In this document: one piece after another, positions 1-11,146 of the stretch
Position numbering within the stretch: position 1 is the stretch's first letter
Layout of the letters: each line of letters begins with the position of its first letter
Assembly: GCF_005508865.1 (NCBI RefSeq)
Contig: NZ_SCOM01000002.1
Location: forward strand, 806,001-870,000
Source: Pseudomonas sp. F(2018)
Lineage (GTDB): Bacteria; Pseudomonadota; Gammaproteobacteria; Pseudomonadales; Pseudomonadaceae
Length of the DNA: 64,000 nucleotides
Direction of reading: 5' to 3'
Notes under the pieces: generated by a model
Told to the model about the DNA's origin: nothing
What the model saw: only the letters and a program-made list of their open reading frames with translations
Database searches by the model: none
Translations under genes and position numbers: made by a program

Positions 1-122
1 ACTTTGCTCAGGCCTTCGAGGCTCAGCGCTATGCGGGGCAGGCGCAGTCGACGGAAAAGCTAAAAGCTCTGCTGCGGCGCCTGCGTCGCGAGCTGCCCTG
101 GCGTATGCGGAGGAATAGCTAG
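1..122 (+). CDS. 3' end of an unidentified protein (truncated by window start)
   Basis: The frame starting at base 3 is open to a TAG at 120-122 and gives a 39-residue tail, strongly basic near the end (ending LRRELPWRMRRNS). The stop lies 2 bases before the ATG of the CHAD gene, whose ribosome site (GGAGGAA, 109-115) sits inside this tail, so the two are probably co-transcribed and translationally coupled. The fragment is too short to name a family. That it is coding is an inference from the close spacing and the uninterrupted frame. Confidence 0.5.
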   Translation, partial: FAQAFEAQRYAGQAQSTEKLKALLRRLRRELPWRMRRNS

Positions 123-124
123 GT

Positions 125-928
125 ATGGCGAAACTCCAGCGAGAGCTGCGCGAGCGAATCATCGAATTGCAGGTACGCCTGTTCGTTTGTGTCGCCCGAC
201 TGCAGAGCCAGTCAGACGACGAGGCCCTGCATGACCTGCGCATCGCCCTGCGCCGCCTACGCAGCCTGTTGCGGCCATTGCGCAGCGAGAAACTATGCTC
301 AGCCCTGGAACAGGCAGCCGGGGAGCTGGGTGATGCCAGTGGCCCGCTGCGGGATCTCGAGGTATTGGCGAGCGAACTGCAGCGGCGCGGTCAACCACTC
401 GCCGCTCGGCGCCGGCGAGCTCATCTGGCGCATGGCTACGTGCGCTTGCTGGAAGGTCTGCCGCTAAGGCGGCTGCTGATCCTGCTCGACGACTGGCCCG
501 AGGAGCAGCGCCAGGCCGTGCGCAGCGGCGAGTGGCAGGTCCGGGGCAAGGCGGTTTGCAAATACATGCGCAAGCAGGGCTGGCAGCTCGCCGAGGCATT
601 GCGCGACCCCGCGCACGACCGGCACCGTCTGCGCCTGCTGATCAAGCGCCTGCGCTACTGCAACGAGGCCTGGCCGCAACGTGCGAATCTGCATTCCGCG
701 GTACCCAAGGCGCTGCGTAACGCCCAGAGCGCCCTTGGCGACTGGCATGACCACTGGCAATGGCTGCAACGCCTGCACACCGAGCCGGACCTGGCGCCCT
801 GCGCCGAAGTCTGGCGCCAGCGCCTGCAGCAGGCCGAGGCCGACGCCGATCTGGCCCTGCAGGCGCTGCTGGAGCATTTCCCCCCAAGCCCCGGCGCAGA
901 GCTGAATGCTCGGCAATATCGCCGCTGA
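125..928 (+). CDS. CHAD domain-containing protein
   Basis: 267 aa, all helical, made of one CHAD domain. CHAD is a conserved histidine/alpha-helical domain thought to bind polyphosphate or other phosphates through basic surfaces. Visible hallmarks are HDLRIALRRLRSLLR near residue 36, LRLLIKRLRYCNE near residue 170 and LGDWHDHWQWL near residue 207, with conserved His and Arg/Lys as expected. There is no attached CYTH (triphosphatase) domain, so an enzymatic role is not indicated. GGAGGAA lies 9 bases before the ATG. Partner and physiological role are unknown; the family assignment is firm. Confidence 0.85.
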   Translation: MAKLQRELRERIIELQVRLFVCVARLQSQSDDEALHDLRIALRRLRSLLRPLRSEKLCSALEQAAGELGDASGPLRDLEVLASELQRRGQPLAARRRRAHLAHGYVRLLEGLPLRRLLILLDDWPEEQRQAVRSGEWQVRGKAVCKYMRKQGWQLAEALRDPAHDRHRLRLLIKRLRYCNEAWPQRANLHSAVPKALRNAQSALGDWHDHWQWLQRLHTEPDLAPCAEVWRQRLQQAEADADLALQALLEHFPPSPGAELNARQYRR

Positions 929-1000
929 ATTGGCCGCTCAGTCCCTCCCGCGGCGGCGCGCTTTTCTCTAAGCTTCAGTCTGTATGAAAGGAGATTGCGC

Positions 1001-1798
1001 ATGACCTTCGCTGAACTGATCCACGCGGTGCACACCCATCCGCAGCACGTCGTCGTTCCCGGCCTGTGGGGCCAGGGGCGCGCCACCTTTGGCGGCCTGG
1101 TAGCGGCCATGGTCTACGAGGCGATGCGCCTCAAGGTGCCGGCGGGGCGTCCGGTGCGCTCGCTGTCCATCACCTTCGTCGGCCCCATGCTGATGGGCGA
1201 GCCGGTGGCGTTCGAGGTGGAGATCCTGCGCGAGGGCAAGTCGGTCAGCCAGGTGGTGGGGCGCGCGGTACAGAACGGCGCGGTAGTGGCCATGGCCCAG
1301 GGCAGCTTCGGCGCCTCGCGTGCCTCTGCCGTGCGCGTGGAAGCTGAGGCGGCGCCGGCCATGAAGGCGGTGGAAGAATGCCAGGAGCTGCCCTATCTGG
1401 CCGGTGTCACGCCGGAGTTCACCCGCTTCCTGGCCATGCGCTGGGGCGAGGGCGGCATGCCCTTCACCAACAACCCGTCGCGCCATATGGGCGGCTGGGT
1501 GCGCCTGCGCAGCGACGTGAGTCACGACAAGGTCAGCGAGGCCCACCTGCTGGCTCTGGTGGATGCCTGGCCGCCGGCGGTGCTGTCGCACCTGAGCACA
1601 CCGGCCCCCGGCAGCTCGCTGACCTGGACCATCGAGTTCGTTCACCCGATCCCCAGCCTGACCACCCATGACTGGTGCCTGTACCGGGCCGAGATCGAAC
1701 ATGCCCTCGACGGCTATGGCCATATCGCCGCTCGGCTGTGGACGCCCGACGGCCAGCTGCTGGCCCTGAGCCGGCAGACCACGACGGTATTCGATTAA
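1001..1798 (+). CDS. acyl-CoA thioesterase family protein (double hotdog)
   Basis: 265 aa. An early [13 protein letters not shown] segment followed by [16 protein letters not shown] is typical of the first hotdog half of TesB-like and YbgC-unrelated acyl-CoA thioesterases. A second half with [10 protein letters not shown] and [15 protein letters not shown] closes the protein. Such enzymes hydrolyse acyl-CoA to free acid and CoA in the cytoplasm; the substrate here cannot be told. ATG 1001 is chosen because AAAGGAGA (987-994) is well placed; an upstream TTG at 995 is not. The stop overlaps by 4 bases the stop of the convergent tatD. Confidence 0.8.
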   Translation: MTFAELIHAVHTHPQHVVVPGLWGQGRATFGGLVAAMVYEAMRLKVPAGRPVRSLSITFVGPMLMGEPVAFEVEILREGKSVSQVVGRAVQNGAVVAMAQGSFGASRASAVRVEAEAAPAMKAVEECQELPYLAGVTPEFTRFLAMRWGEGGMPFTNNPSRHMGGWVRLRSDVSHDKVSEAHLLALVDAWPPAVLSHLSTPAPGSSLTWTIEFVHPIPSLTTHDWCLYRAEIEHALDGYGHIAARLWTPDGQLLALSRQTTTVFD

Positions 1799-2598
1799 AC
1801 CTCCGGTAACCCGAAGAAGGCCCGAGCTGCGGCGGTGGTGTGCGCCGCCAGCGCCTCCTGGCTCTCGCCACGGTGCAGGGCCACCTCGCGCAGCACCTCG
1901 GTGAGGAAGGCCGGCTCGTTGTGCCCACTCTTCGGCTTCGGCCGCAGGCTGCGTGGCAGCAGATAGGGCGCATCGCTCTCCAGCATCAGGCGGCCGGCCG
2001 GAATGTCACGCATCAGCGGGTGCAGGTGAGTGCCGCGGCGCTCGTCGCAGATCCAGCCGGTGATGCCGATATGCAGGTCCAAGTCCAGGTAGCTGTACAG
2101 CGTGGCCTTCTCGCCGGTGAAGCAGTGCACCACCGCGGCCGGCAGCTGGTCGCGGAACTGGCGCAGGATGGCGATCAGGCGCTCGCCGGCCTCGCGCTCG
2201 TGCAGGAATACCGGCATCTGCAGCTCCACGGCCAGCGCCAGCTGTTCCTCCAGGGCTTTTTCCTGCTGCGGGCGCGGCGAGAAATCACGGTTGAAGTCCA
2301 GCCCGCATTCACCCACGGCACGCACCGGCGCTTCCGCCAGCAGGGCGCGCAGCTGGCGGGCACTGTCGGCGTCCCACTGGCTGGCATCGTGGGGGTGCAC
2401 GCCTGCCGTGCTGAACAGCTGCAGGCCGCTTTCGTCCAGATCCCGGCAGAAGTTCAGCGCCTGTTCGCTCTCTTCCAGGCTGGTGCCGGTCAGCACCAAC
2501 TGGCAAATGCCGGCCGCGCGGGCGCGAGCGAGTACCGCGTCACGCTCCCGAGCGAGGCTGGGGTGGGTCAGATTGACGCCGATGTCGATGAGTTGCAT
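1795..2598 (-). CDS. tatD: TatD family 3'-5' nuclease/hydrolase
   Basis: 267 aa metal-dependent TIM-barrel hydrolase of the TatD subgroup proper. It begins with IDIGVNLT like E. coli TatD rather than the HxH start of YcfH/YjjV. Metal and active-site positions are visible: GVHPHD near 67, [10 protein letters not shown] (Glu97), His133, VVHCFTG (His158) and [11 protein letters not shown] (Asp209). E. coli TatD is a Mg-dependent 3'-5' exonuclease linked to repair of oxidative DNA damage. The ATG at 2598 is preceded by AGGG. An in-frame extension to 2661 has no ribosome site and does not match the family start. Confidence 0.93.
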   Translation of the reverse strand: MQLIDIGVNLTHPSLARERDAVLARARAAGICQLVLTGTSLEESEQALNFCRDLDESGLQLFSTAGVHPHDASQWDADSARQLRALLAEAPVRAVGECGLDFNRDFSPRPQQEKALEEQLALAVELQMPVFLHEREAGERLIAILRQFRDQLPAAVVHCFTGEKATLYSYLDLDLHIGITGWICDERRGTHLHPLMRDIPAGRLMLESDAPYLLPRSLRPKPKSGHNEPAFLTEVLREVALHRGESQEALAAHTTAAARAFFGLPEV

Positions 2599-2828
2599 GG
2601 TGCTACCCTCACAAGCCGAGCGGGGCAGCATACCAGAGCCTTGCTTCCCGTAATAAAGCAAGTAATTACAGGTAGTTATGTATGCTTGTTAATGTTTATT
2701 ACCAGCTCGAGCTGGCGGATTGAAAGCCGCTGTGCCAACCTCCGCGCCCCTCGCGGCGGAACCATCCGTCGCCGGGATGCTCTCAGACGACCGGGCCAAG
2801 CCGTGACCCGGTTTCACCCGGAGGTCCG
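2599..2828. other. intergenic region between tatD and the lytic transglycosylase gene
   Basis: Divergent promoter region of 230 bases. It contains an AT-rich stretch (about 2645-2700) in otherwise GC-rich DNA and a perfect 14-bp palindrome CCAGCTCGAGCTGG (2702-2715) that could be an operator. The ribosome site GGAGG (2819-2823) for the plus-strand gene is at its end. I see no convincing small ORF or RNA gene. Confidence 0.4.
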
Positions 2829-4247
2829 ATGACGCGAGCGTTGCTGTTCCTGCTCTGCTGCCTGGCAATTGTCCCGGCCCATGCTCGTCTGAGCGGCCTG
2901 GGAGGCAATCTGCCGCATGCGGGTAGCCAGCGCGACCTCGCCGAGATCCGCAAGAGCGGCGAACTGCGTGTGCTGGTCAACCAGAGCCGCAACAGTTCCG
3001 CCGAGATCAAGGGCCAGGCGATCGGCCTCGAATACCAGCGCCTGCGTGCCTTCGGTCAGTACCTCAACCGCAATGCCCGTGATGGCCGTGAACTGCGTTT
3101 GAAGATCATCCCCAAGCCCAAGGATCAGCTGGTCGCCGCTCTGCAGAAGGGCGAGGGCGATCTAGTGGCTCCCGGCGAGTTGCTCGATGCCCACCCAGGG
3201 CTCGGCATCAGCGCCAGCGCGGCGATCCGCAGTGACGTGCCGCTGGTGGTGGTGGGCAATCGGCGTAACCGCCACTACAAGCAGCTGCAGGACATGTCCG
3301 GGCGCAGCCTGACGCTGCCGGTGGGCAGCGCCGTCAGCGATGCCCTGCGCGAGGTCAATCAGCAACTGGCCCAGCACAAGAAGCCGCCGATAGTGGTGGA
3401 GTGGGCCGACTCCAGCCTGGCCGTCGAGGATGTGCTGGAGATGGTGCAGGCCGGCATCTATCCCTGGACGGCAGTGGAGCTGCCGATCGCCGAGCGCTGG
3501 CAGAAGGTCATGCCGGGGCTGCGTATCGAACGGCAGCTGGTGGTGGGCGAGAAGGGCGACATGAGCTGGTTCGTGCGCCGTGAATCACCCATGCTGCGCG
3601 CCAGCGTCGACCGTTTCCTTGCCGGTTACCGGGCGCCGAGCGATCAGGATTCGGCGTTCCAGCGCGTCTATCGGCGTTCCTACAAGGTGCGCAACCCGAT
3701 AGTGACCCGGGCCGACCGGCAACGTCTGGAGCGAGTGCGCAGCGTGCTGCAGAAGCACGGCGAGAAGCAAGACCTGGACTGGCTGCAGCTGGCCGCCGTG
3801 GCCTACAAGGAGTCCACCCTCAATCCGGCGGCGCGGGGTGCCTCGGGTGCCACCGGACTGATGCAGATCACTCCGGCGGCGGCGCGCAGCGTGGGCGTCG
3901 GCAATATTCAGGCGCTGGACAACAACGTGCTGGCCGCCACCCGCTACATGGCGCGCATTCGCCGCGAGTTCTTCTCCAGCCGACAGATCGCCGAGGCCGA
4001 GCGCATGGCCTTCGTCCTGGCCGCCTACAACATGGGGCCGCAACGCGTGCAGGGCCTGCGTGCCGAAGCCCGGCGCCGCGGGTTGAACCCCAATCGCTGG
4101 TTCTTCCAGGTGGAACGGGTGGCCATGGAGCAGATGGGCATGGGCGTGGTCAGCTACGTCAACGCGGTGAACAAGTATTACCTTGCCTATGACCGGGAAC
4201 GCTTTCTGCTGGAGCCGCAGAAGCAAAAGCTCAGCAGCAGTGATTGA
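2829..4247 (+). CDS. mltF2: membrane-bound lytic murein transglycosylase, MltF type
   Basis: 472 aa. A signal peptide (about residues 1-20) is followed by a periplasmic solute-binding-like domain (about 35-285) and a C-terminal SLT lysozyme-like domain (about 310-450). The catalytic Glu is in YKES (Glu328), followed by GLMQITP and AAYNMGP, the classical SLT motifs. MltF enzymes cleave peptidoglycan glycan strands to 1,6-anhydro products; in P. aeruginosa MltF the non-catalytic domain binds muropeptide and controls activity. Position beside tatD, doxX and the lipase genes matches the second P. aeruginosa copy (MltF2, PA2865 from memory). The paralogue number is inference. Confidence 0.85.
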   Translation: MTRALLFLLCCLAIVPAHARLSGLGGNLPHAGSQRDLAEIRKSGELRVLVNQSRNSSAEIKGQAIGLEYQRLRAFGQYLNRNARDGRELRLKIIPKPKDQLVAALQKGEGDLVAPGELLDAHPGLGISASAAIRSDVPLVVVGNRRNRHYKQLQDMSGRSLTLPVGSAVSDALREVNQQLAQHKKPPIVVEWADSSLAVEDVLEMVQAGIYPWTAVELPIAERWQKVMPGLRIERQLVVGEKGDMSWFVRRESPMLRASVDRFLAGYRAPSDQDSAFQRVYRRSYKVRNPIVTRADRQRLERVRSVLQKHGEKQDLDWLQLAAVAYKESTLNPAARGASGATGLMQITPAAARSVGVGNIQALDNNVLAATRYMARIRREFFSSRQIAEAERMAFVLAAYNMGPQRVQGLRAEARRRGLNPNRWFFQVERVAMEQMGMGVVSYVNAVNKYYLAYDRERFLLEPQKQKLSSSD

Positions 4248-4354
4248 TCGAATTATCTGATTTTTATAAGCGCAAATTTGCGCTTTCATGATCGTTAAAT
4301 TCGAATAATATGTGCCTCACCAACCCAAACAACTCCTCCACAAGGAACTGGCAC

Positions 4355-4789
4355 ATGAACAAGCTGATCACCACCCTGATGTCCTCCAACGCCGGCTACG
4401 GCATCACCCTGCTGCGCATCGTCACCGGCCTGACCTTCGCCGCTCACGGCGCACAGAAGCTGTTCGGCTGGTTCGGTGGCTACGGCCTGGAAGGCGTCGC
4501 TCAGTGGATGGAAAGCATCGGCATCACCCCTGGCTACCTGATGGCCGCGCTGGCCGGTAGCGCCGAGTTCTTCGGCGGCCTGGCCCTGGTGGTCGGTCTG
4601 CTGGTTCGCCCGGCTGCTGTTTCCCTGCTGGTTTCCATGGTGGTTGCCGCGGTGACCGTGCACTGGGCCAACGGCTTCTTCATCACCAACAACGGCTTCG
4701 AGTACGCCATGATCCTCGGCCTGATCAGCGCCGTGCTGATCATCGAAGGTGCCGGCAAGCTGTCCCTGGATCGCGCCATCGCTCGCTGA
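4355..4789 (+). CDS. DoxX family inner-membrane protein
   Basis: 144 aa with four hydrophobic segments and the DoxX signature LLRIVTGLTFAAHGAQKLFGWFGG (split here in description: RIVTG near 22 and AHGAQKLFG near 31). DoxX proteins are small four-helix membrane proteins linked to redox or thiosulfate/quinone partners and to oxidative stress, with no agreed activity. ATG 4355 follows AAGGAA (4342-4347); a longer in-frame start at 4310 lacks a ribosome site. It is a single-gene unit with a strong terminator immediately after it. Confidence 0.85.
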   Translation: MNKLITTLMSSNAGYGITLLRIVTGLTFAAHGAQKLFGWFGGYGLEGVAQWMESIGITPGYLMAALAGSAEFFGGLALVVGLLVRPAAVSLLVSMVVAAVTVHWANGFFITNNGFEYAMILGLISAVLIIEGAGKLSLDRAIAR

Positions 4790-4808
4790 TCCGACCCACC
4801 AGTAAGGA

Positions 4809-4831
4809 GGCCCGCGATTGCGGGCCTTTTT
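4809..4831 (+). terminator. rho-independent terminator after doxX
   Basis: Stem GGCCCGC / GCGGGCC with a 4-base loop (4809-4826), then five T. It separates the DoxX gene from the convergent lifO, whose stop is at 4836. Confidence 0.85.
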
Positions 4832-4835
4832 GCGT

Positions 4836-5870
4836 TCAGAGCTTTTTCTCCCGACTCTCGGCCAGTTGCTCGGCGGCTTCCAGGCGCAGACGCTCACGCT
4901 CGTCGAAACGCTCCGCCGCCAGGCTGGCGATGGCGCTCTGCCTATCCGCTTCGCTGAGCCCGCTGTTGGCTTCGATGCGGGCCTTCTCCTGGCGATAGCC
5001 GTTGAGCCGCTGTTGCCATTGCTGGCGCTGCTGGTCCAGCGCCTCCAGGCGTGCGGTGGCTTCGGCGCCGACCAGCTGCAGGCGCAGCTGCTGGATCTGC
5101 GCCGGGCTGGCGCCTTCGGCCTGCAGGGCGGCCGTCTGCTGGCGCAGCTCGGCCTGCAGCTGCGGCACCACCATTTCCTGCAGCTCTTCCGGCAGCCCGG
5201 CGCGCAGGCGGTCCATGGCCTCGGCTTTCTGCTGGTCGTTCAGCGACTGGTCGTGGCGTATCGCCAGGCGCTGCAGAGTGAACTGGTTGTAGGCCTCTTC
5301 CTGGGCGAAGAAGGCCTGGTGCGCCTCGGCGCTGAACAGGCTGACGCGCAGGTTCTGCACCGCCTGCTCACGCTGGCGCATGGCGTCCAGGCTGGCCATC
5401 TGCGGCAGGTCCTTCTCCAACTGGATCAGTTGGCGCTTGTAGTCCAGGTACTGGGCCAGCAAGGCCAGGGCCTGGCCCTCCGCCGGCTCGTCGAGCTGGC
5501 TGCGCACGTAGGCCTGCAGGCGCTCGATGCTGACCTTGATGCTCTCTTCGCCATAGGCGCTGAGGAAATAATCGAAGATGCGTCGGATATCGATGCTGAT
5601 CAGCAGATTGCCGTTGGCGTCGACGCGGAACTGGCCGTCCACCTGGGTGCCGGCGAAGGAGGGCGGTAGCGGGGCGATACCGGCGGTCAGTGCCGGCGGC
5701 TGTTGGGCTGCCTGCTCCGGTTGTGGCGGCGCCAGCGGTGCGGGGGCCTCGGCCGGCGTCTGTTGCGGCGCAGGCGGCTGGCCTTGTGGATCAAGCGGAT
5801 TGAAATAGAGGGTAGCGGCGACGCCCGCCCCGATCAGCAGGGGCACGGCCAATAGCAGTGGCTTGTTCAC
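4836..5870 (-). CDS. lifO: lipase-specific foldase (Lif), lipase secretion chaperone
   Basis: 344 aa steric chaperone that stays anchored in the inner membrane and folds the lipase in the periplasm before type II secretion. An N-terminal anchor (about 4-22) is followed by a Pro/Ala/Gln-rich linker (about 28-65). Mini-domain 1 carries the essential Lif motif [13 protein letters not shown] (near residue 95), and a long helical arm continues to the C-terminus. It lies downstream of lipA on the same strand (55-base gap) with a terminator-like hairpin between, so expression probably depends on read-through. The ATG at 5870 has GGAG-like sequence upstream. Confidence 0.95.
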   Translation of the reverse strand: MNKPLLLAVPLLIGAGVAATLYFNPLDPQGQPPAPQQTPAEAPAPLAPPQPEQAAQQPPALTAGIAPLPPSFAGTQVDGQFRVDANGNLLISIDIRRIFDYFLSAYGEESIKVSIERLQAYVRSQLDEPAEGQALALLAQYLDYKRQLIQLEKDLPQMASLDAMRQREQAVQNLRVSLFSAEAHQAFFAQEEAYNQFTLQRLAIRHDQSLNDQQKAEAMDRLRAGLPEELQEMVVPQLQAELRQQTAALQAEGASPAQIQQLRLQLVGAEATARLEALDQQRQQWQQRLNGYRQEKARIEANSGLSEADRQSAIASLAAERFDERERLRLEAAEQLAESREKKL

Positions 5871-5894
5871 GGCGAGACTCGGCAGGAGAAAAAC

Positions 5895-5918
5895 ATCGGG
5901 GCCCGAGCGGGCCCCGAT
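5895..5918 (-). terminator. intercistronic terminator-like hairpin between lipA and lifO
   Basis: A perfect 11-bp stem ATCGGGGCCCG / CGGGCCCCGAT with a 2-base loop, followed on the minus strand by TTTTT. In form it is a rho-independent terminator, placed just after lipA and before the lifO ribosome site. It would be expected to make lipase transcript exceed foldase transcript. Confidence 0.75.
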
Positions 5919-5925
5919 CGATGGC

Positions 5926-7002
<1,077 letters not shown>

Positions 7003-7138
7003 CTAAACGGGCGTTTGCGGCGCAGGCCGCATGGCTCAAAGGCTGCCGCTTCGGTTAAGTATTGTTACCTAGGGAAACAGGCGCTCCCCCTCCCAGGGAG
7101 GGTGACCGTTGCCGGCGGCTCTGTTGGGGCTGACCGGA

Positions 7139-7636
7139 TCAGCCCAGTGGCGATGTCGCCAATGGCAGATAGCGACCCTGCTCGGACCGGTACAGCACCA
7201 GTTCCTCCGCCCGCCAGGCAAAGCGCGGCGAGCCGATCTGCCCCGGCAGGCAGCTATCGCGCGCCAGCGTCAGATGTGGGCGGTAGGTGCGAGGCTCGCT
7301 GGGCAGTCCAACTTCACCGAGTAACCGAGCGAGACCGCTGGCCAGTGCCAGCAGCTCGGCAGGCGGCTGGCTGGGCGCCAGGTGCAGCAGGCCGCCATGC
7401 CAGCAGTCGAGGCGGTCCAGCTGCAGGTCGAAGGCCAGTTCGCGCAATGGCAGCCGCGGCGGCAGTTCTTCCAACAGCGCCAGCGCGCTCTCGGGCAGAT
7501 GGCCGAGAAAGGCCAGGGTCAGGTGCAGGTTGGCGCTCGGAACCGGTCTGCCTGGGATGGCCAGCTGCAGGCGCCAGGCATCGATCTGGGCGACGATCGA
7601 CGGTGGACAGGGCAGGGCGAAGAACAGTCGCAGCAT
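7139..7636 (-). CDS. thpR: RNA 2',3'-cyclic phosphodiesterase (LigT/ThpR)
   Basis: 165 aa of the 2H phosphoesterase superfamily. Both catalytic HxT motifs are present: HLTLAFLGH near residue 38 and HLTLAR near residue 122. The enzyme opens 2',3'-cyclic phosphate RNA ends to 2'-phosphates and was first seen as a 2'-5' RNA ligase. The start MLRLFFALP at 7636 is preceded by AAGG and matches the family N-terminus; an extension to 7684 does not. It sits between the lipase promoter region and an unrelated divergent gene. Confidence 0.92.
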   Translation of the reverse strand: MLRLFFALPCPPSIVAQIDAWRLQLAIPGRPVPSANLHLTLAFLGHLPESALALLEELPPRLPLRELAFDLQLDRLDCWHGGLLHLAPSQPPAELLALASGLARLLGEVGLPSEPRTYRPHLTLARDSCLPGQIGSPRFAWRAEELVLYRSEQGRYLPLATSPLG

Positions 7637-7802
7637 GAGCTTACCTTGACAGCCTCGGACGGCATTTTTAGGATCACACCCCATAGCGCCGATTTAAGAG
7701 CAACTTGCGGGGCGCTGCCCGGTTGGGCGAATACCGCTAAAGCGCTGGCCGGTGTCGCCTCCCACCGCAGTCCGGCAGGACTATGAGGCTGAGACTGCAT
7801 CC

Positions 7803-8114
7803 ATGAGCTGCCCGCGCACCCATCTGTATTTTTCCCCCTTGCCGCGTACCGCGGTCAATCGCCATCCGCATGTGTTGCTGGTCGGCAGCCATCAACCGCG
7901 TCTGCTCAAGAGCCTGGAAGGCTGGCCCAAGCAGTGGTCCGGGGCACGCAATTTCCTGATCCGTTTCGCCGGCGCCAGCGCGCAGGATCTGGCCCGTCTG
8001 CCGGCGGATGCCTTCGATCTGGTGGTGGTCGGCGTAGAGGCGCAGCCGGTCAACAACGAGCTGATTGGCCAGTTGGTGCGGGTCGCGCGCCAGGGGCTGA
8101 TCAGCCTGCGCTGA
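7803..8114 (+). CDS. conserved hypothetical protein
   Basis: 103 aa. The fold looks alpha/beta, with short hydrophobic strands HVLLVG near residue 23 and [26 protein letters not shown] near the end (split: DLVVVGVEA, then a helix). No signal peptide, membrane segment or metal motif is seen, and I do not recognise the family. ATG 7803 is preferred because an earlier in-frame ATG at 7752 adds a poorly conserved-looking leader. The last 14 bases overlap the 3' end of the convergent greB. Confidence 0.65.
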   Translation: MSCPRTHLYFSPLPRTAVNRHPHVLLVGSHQPRLLKSLEGWPKQWSGARNFLIRFAGASAQDLARLPADAFDLVVVGVEAQPVNNELIGQLVRVARQGLISLR

Positions 8115-8613
8115 GCGCCGGATAGTCGATGGCGGTGATGTAGAACTCCTGCTCGCCGCCGGGTGTCTGCACCCGCACCTCGGCGTCCAGCGCCTTGCCG
8201 ACCAGGGCACGGGCCAGGGGCGAGTCGATGCTGATCAGCCCCAGCTTCAGGTCCAGCTCGTCGGGGCCGACGATGCGGTAGCGCGCCTCGTTGCCGTCCT
8301 CGTCCTCCAGCGTCACCCAGGCACCGAAGTAGACCTTGTTCGGATCGGCCGGCTGGGTGCCGACCACCTTGAGGTTCTCCAGGCGCTTGGTGAGGAAGCG
8401 CACGCGGCTGTCGATCTCGCGCAGCATCTTCTTGCCGTAGATGTACTCGGCGTTCTCCGAGCGATCGCCGAGGGCGGCCGCCTCGCTGACCGCCTGGGTC
8501 ACCTGGGGGCGGCGCACGTGCCACAGTTCGTGCAGCTCGACGCGCAGACGCGCCTCGCCTTCGGGGGTGATCAGCGGGGTTCCGGCGGTGCGGGGTGGTC
8601 GATAACGGCTCAT
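8101..8613 (-). CDS. greB: transcription elongation factor GreB
   Basis: 170 aa, usual GreB length. The N-terminal coiled coil carries the acidic tip motif [15 protein letters not shown] (near residue 48), which enters the RNA polymerase secondary channel and stimulates cleavage of backtracked transcripts. The C-terminal FKBP-like domain (about 88-165) ends with [21 protein letters not shown]. The YIYGKK stretch and length separate it from GreA. Single gene, convergent with and overlapping the hypothetical gene at 7803. Confidence 0.95.
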   Translation of the reverse strand: MSRYRPPRTAGTPLITPEGEARLRVELHELWHVRRPQVTQAVSEAAALGDRSENAEYIYGKKMLREIDSRVRFLTKRLENLKVVGTQPADPNKVYFGAWVTLEDEDGNEARYRIVGPDELDLKLGLISIDSPLARALVGKALDAEVRVQTPGGEQEFYITAIDYPALSAG

Positions 8614-8653
8614 GCTGTTTGCGAAGTCTGGAGGTCGGGCGATTCTAGCAAGC

Positions 8654-11146
8654 TCAGACTTCGCGCAGCACGGTCAGCGGCGAGGCATTCAAAGCCCTGC
8701 GCGTGCCCCACACGCCGGCACCACCCACCAGCAAGGCGCCGATCACTGGCAGCAGCAGCAACCAGGGGTGCGGCTGCCATTCCAGCTCCAGCGCATAGCG
8801 GTACAGCAGGAAGCTGGCCAGTTCGCAGCCAACGGCGGCCAGCAGCCCGCTGCCGGCGCCGAGCAGGCCGAACTCGGCGCGGCGGGCGCGCAACAGCAGG
8901 CGTCGCTCGGCGCCGAGGGCGCGCAGCAGGGCGCCTTGGCGCAGACGCTCATCGAGGGTGGCCTGCAGGCCGGCGAACAGCACCGTCAGGCCGGCCGCCA
9001 GGACGAACAGCAGCACGTACTCAATCGCCAGGCTGACCTGGGCCATGATGCTGCGCAGCTGCTCCAGCAGCGCTTCGACCTGCAGCAGGGTGACGGCGGG
9101 AAACTCGCGCGACAGCTCGACCAGGCGCTTCTCGCTCTTTGGCGGCAGGTAGAAGCTGGTCAGGTAGGTGGCGGGCAGGTCCTGCAGGGTGTCGGGCTCG
9201 AAGATCATGTAGAAGTTCGGCTGGAAGCTGTCCCACTTCACCTGGCGCAGGCTGGTGACGCGGGCCTGTTTCTCCATGCCGCCGACACTGAAGGTAAGCG
9301 CATCACCCAGCTTGAGACCAAGGCTTTCCGCCAGCTCCGACTCCACCGACACGCCAGGCTGCTCGCCTTGCGGCTGGGGCTGCCACCACTGGCCGTCCAG
9401 CAGCACATTGCCTGCGGGCAGCTCGGCCGCCCAGGTCAGGCTGAGGTCGCGCTGGATGGCGCGCTCGCCCTGGCTGTCCTTGCTGACGATGCCCTGCACC
9501 GGCTCGCCGTTGATCAGGGTCAGGCGGCCGGCGACTATCGGGTACAACGGCGCCGGGTGCGGCGACAGCTGAGCGAGGCGGGCGGCGAAGGCTTCGCGCT
9601 CGTCCGGCAGCACATTGAGGGCGAAGTGATTGGGCGCTTCGGCCGGTAGCTGATCCTGCCAGGTGTCGAGCAGTTCGCCGCGCAGCAGGGCGATCAGGCT
9701 CATGGCCAGCAGAATCAGGCCGAAGGCCAGCGATTGTCCGGCCGCCGCCAGCGGGTGGCGCAGCAGCTGGCCCAGGCCCAGGCGCCAGGGCAGGGAGGCA
9801 CGGGCCAGCAGGCGGCGCAGGGCGTTCAGGCCGAACAGCAGGGCGCCACCGAGCAGCAGCGTGGCGAGCAGACCGCCACCGAGCAGACCCAGGGTCAGTT
9901 TCAGATCCAGGCTCAGGCGCCACATGATCAGGCCCAGGGCGAACAGCGCGGCGCCGTAGACCAGCCAGGAGCTGGGCGGCACCGGCAGCAGGTCGCGGCG
10001 CAATACGCGCAGCGGCGGCACGCGGCCGAGGGCCGCCAGGGGCGGCAGGGCGAAACCGGCCAGCGCCACCAGTCCGGTGGCCATCCCGGCCAGCGCCGGC
10101 AGCAGTCCCCCAGGCGGCACGCCCGGAGGAAGCAAGCCCTGCAGCAACTTGAACAGCACCAGCTGACCGACCCAGCCGAGCAAGGCACCGCTCAGGCTGG
10201 CGAGCAGGCCGAGCATCGCCAGTTGCAGGCCGAACAGGCTCAGGGCCTCGCGCCGTGACAGGCCCAGGCAGCGCAGCAGGGCGCTGGCGTCGAAGCGGCG
10301 AGCGGCGAAACGTGCGGCCGAGAGCGCCACGGCGACGCCAGCCAGCAGCACGGCGGCCAGGCTGGCCAGGTTCAGGTAGCGCTCGGCGCGGCCCAGGGCG
10401 CCACCGATCTGCCGGTTGCCGTCGCGGGCGTCTTCCAGGCGCTGGTGGGCGGCCAGTCCTTTCTCGGTCTCTGCACGATAGTTAGCCAGGATCTCGGTAT
10501 CGCCACGCCAGAGGTCGCGGTAGCGTACCCGGCTGCCTGGCTGGACCACCCCGGTGGAGGCCAGGTCGTCCAGGTTGATCAGTACCCGCGGAGTGAGGCT
10601 ATAGAAGTCGCCAGCGCGATCGGGCTCGTGGGTCAACACGCGGGTCAGGCGCAGTTGCCGGCTGCCGACTTCGATGCTCTGTCCGACCTTGAGGTCCAGC
10701 GCCGCAAACAGCCGCGCCTCGGCCCAGGCTTCGCCCGGCTGTGGGCCGCCACCTGGCTGGTCGGCGGCATAGGGCTCGGCGGCGCTTTTCAGCTCGCCGC
10801 GTAGCGGATAGCCGCTGCCGGCGGCCTTGATGCTGGCCAGCTGAATGCCCTGCTCGCCAGCGATCACGCTGGCGAATTCGACCACCTGAGCGTGTTGCAG
10901 GCCCAGCTTGCGGCCGGCTTCAATCTGCCCGGGCGCGGCGGGGGCGCTGCCGTTCAGGACCAGGTCTGCGCCGAGAAACTCGGTCGCGCGCAGCAGCATG
11001 GCGCCATTCAGGCGGGCGCCGAAGTAGCCGATGGCGGTACTGGCCGCCACGGCCACCAGCAGGGCGAAGAACAGCACGCGCAGCTCGCCGGCGCGGGCAT
11101 CGCGCAGCAGCTGGCGCCAGGCGAGGACGAACAGGCGGGCGAACAT
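8654..11146 (-). CDS. ABC transporter permease, FtsX/MacB type (YbbP-like)
   Basis: 830 aa with an N-terminal membrane segment, a large periplasmic part (about 45-250), and FtsX-like permease units toward the middle and C-terminus (ending [22 protein letters not shown]). About ten hydrophobic segments are visible, the size and topology of E. coli YbbP. It overlaps the ATPase gene by 1 base (TGATG), so the two form one transporter. In E. coli the same pair also stands divergent to tesA. Mechanotransmission-type ABC systems of this class act on envelope lipids or lipoproteins; the substrate here is unknown. Confidence 0.88.
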   Translation of the reverse strand: MFARLFVLAWRQLLRDARAGELRVLFFALLVAVAASTAIGYFGARLNGAMLLRATEFLGADLVLNGSAPAAPGQIEAGRKLGLQHAQVVEFASVIAGEQGIQLASIKAAGSGYPLRGELKSAAEPYAADQPGGGPQPGEAWAEARLFAALDLKVGQSIEVGSRQLRLTRVLTHEPDRAGDFYSLTPRVLINLDDLASTGVVQPGSRVRYRDLWRGDTEILANYRAETEKGLAAHQRLEDARDGNRQIGGALGRAERYLNLASLAAVLLAGVAVALSAARFAARRFDASALLRCLGLSRREALSLFGLQLAMLGLLASLSGALLGWVGQLVLFKLLQGLLPPGVPPGGLLPALAGMATGLVALAGFALPPLAALGRVPPLRVLRRDLLPVPPSSWLVYGAALFALGLIMWRLSLDLKLTLGLLGGGLLATLLLGGALLFGLNALRRLLARASLPWRLGLGQLLRHPLAAAGQSLAFGLILLAMSLIALLRGELLDTWQDQLPAEAPNHFALNVLPDEREAFAARLAQLSPHPAPLYPIVAGRLTLINGEPVQGIVSKDSQGERAIQRDLSLTWAAELPAGNVLLDGQWWQPQPQGEQPGVSVESELAESLGLKLGDALTFSVGGMEKQARVTSLRQVKWDSFQPNFYMIFEPDTLQDLPATYLTSFYLPPKSEKRLVELSREFPAVTLLQVEALLEQLRSIMAQVSLAIEYVLLFVLAAGLTVLFAGLQATLDERLRQGALLRALGAERRLLLRARRAEFGLLGAGSGLLAAVGCELASFLLYRYALELEWQPHPWLLLLPVIGALLVGGAGVWGTRRALNASPLTVLREV

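Noticed and set aside
2645..2700. AT-rich segment before the lytic transglycosylase gene considered as sign of a horizontally acquired insert
   Set aside because: Only about 55 bases in a divergent promoter region; flanking genes are core genes in expected order.
4809..4831. Hairpin after doxX considered as terminator for lifO too
   Set aside because: On the minus strand the stem is not followed by T residues, so it serves only the plus strand.
5674..5790. Pro/Ala/Gln-rich stretch in lifO considered as a repeat expansion or frameshift
   Set aside because: A flexible, low-complexity linker after the membrane anchor is normal for Lif proteins.
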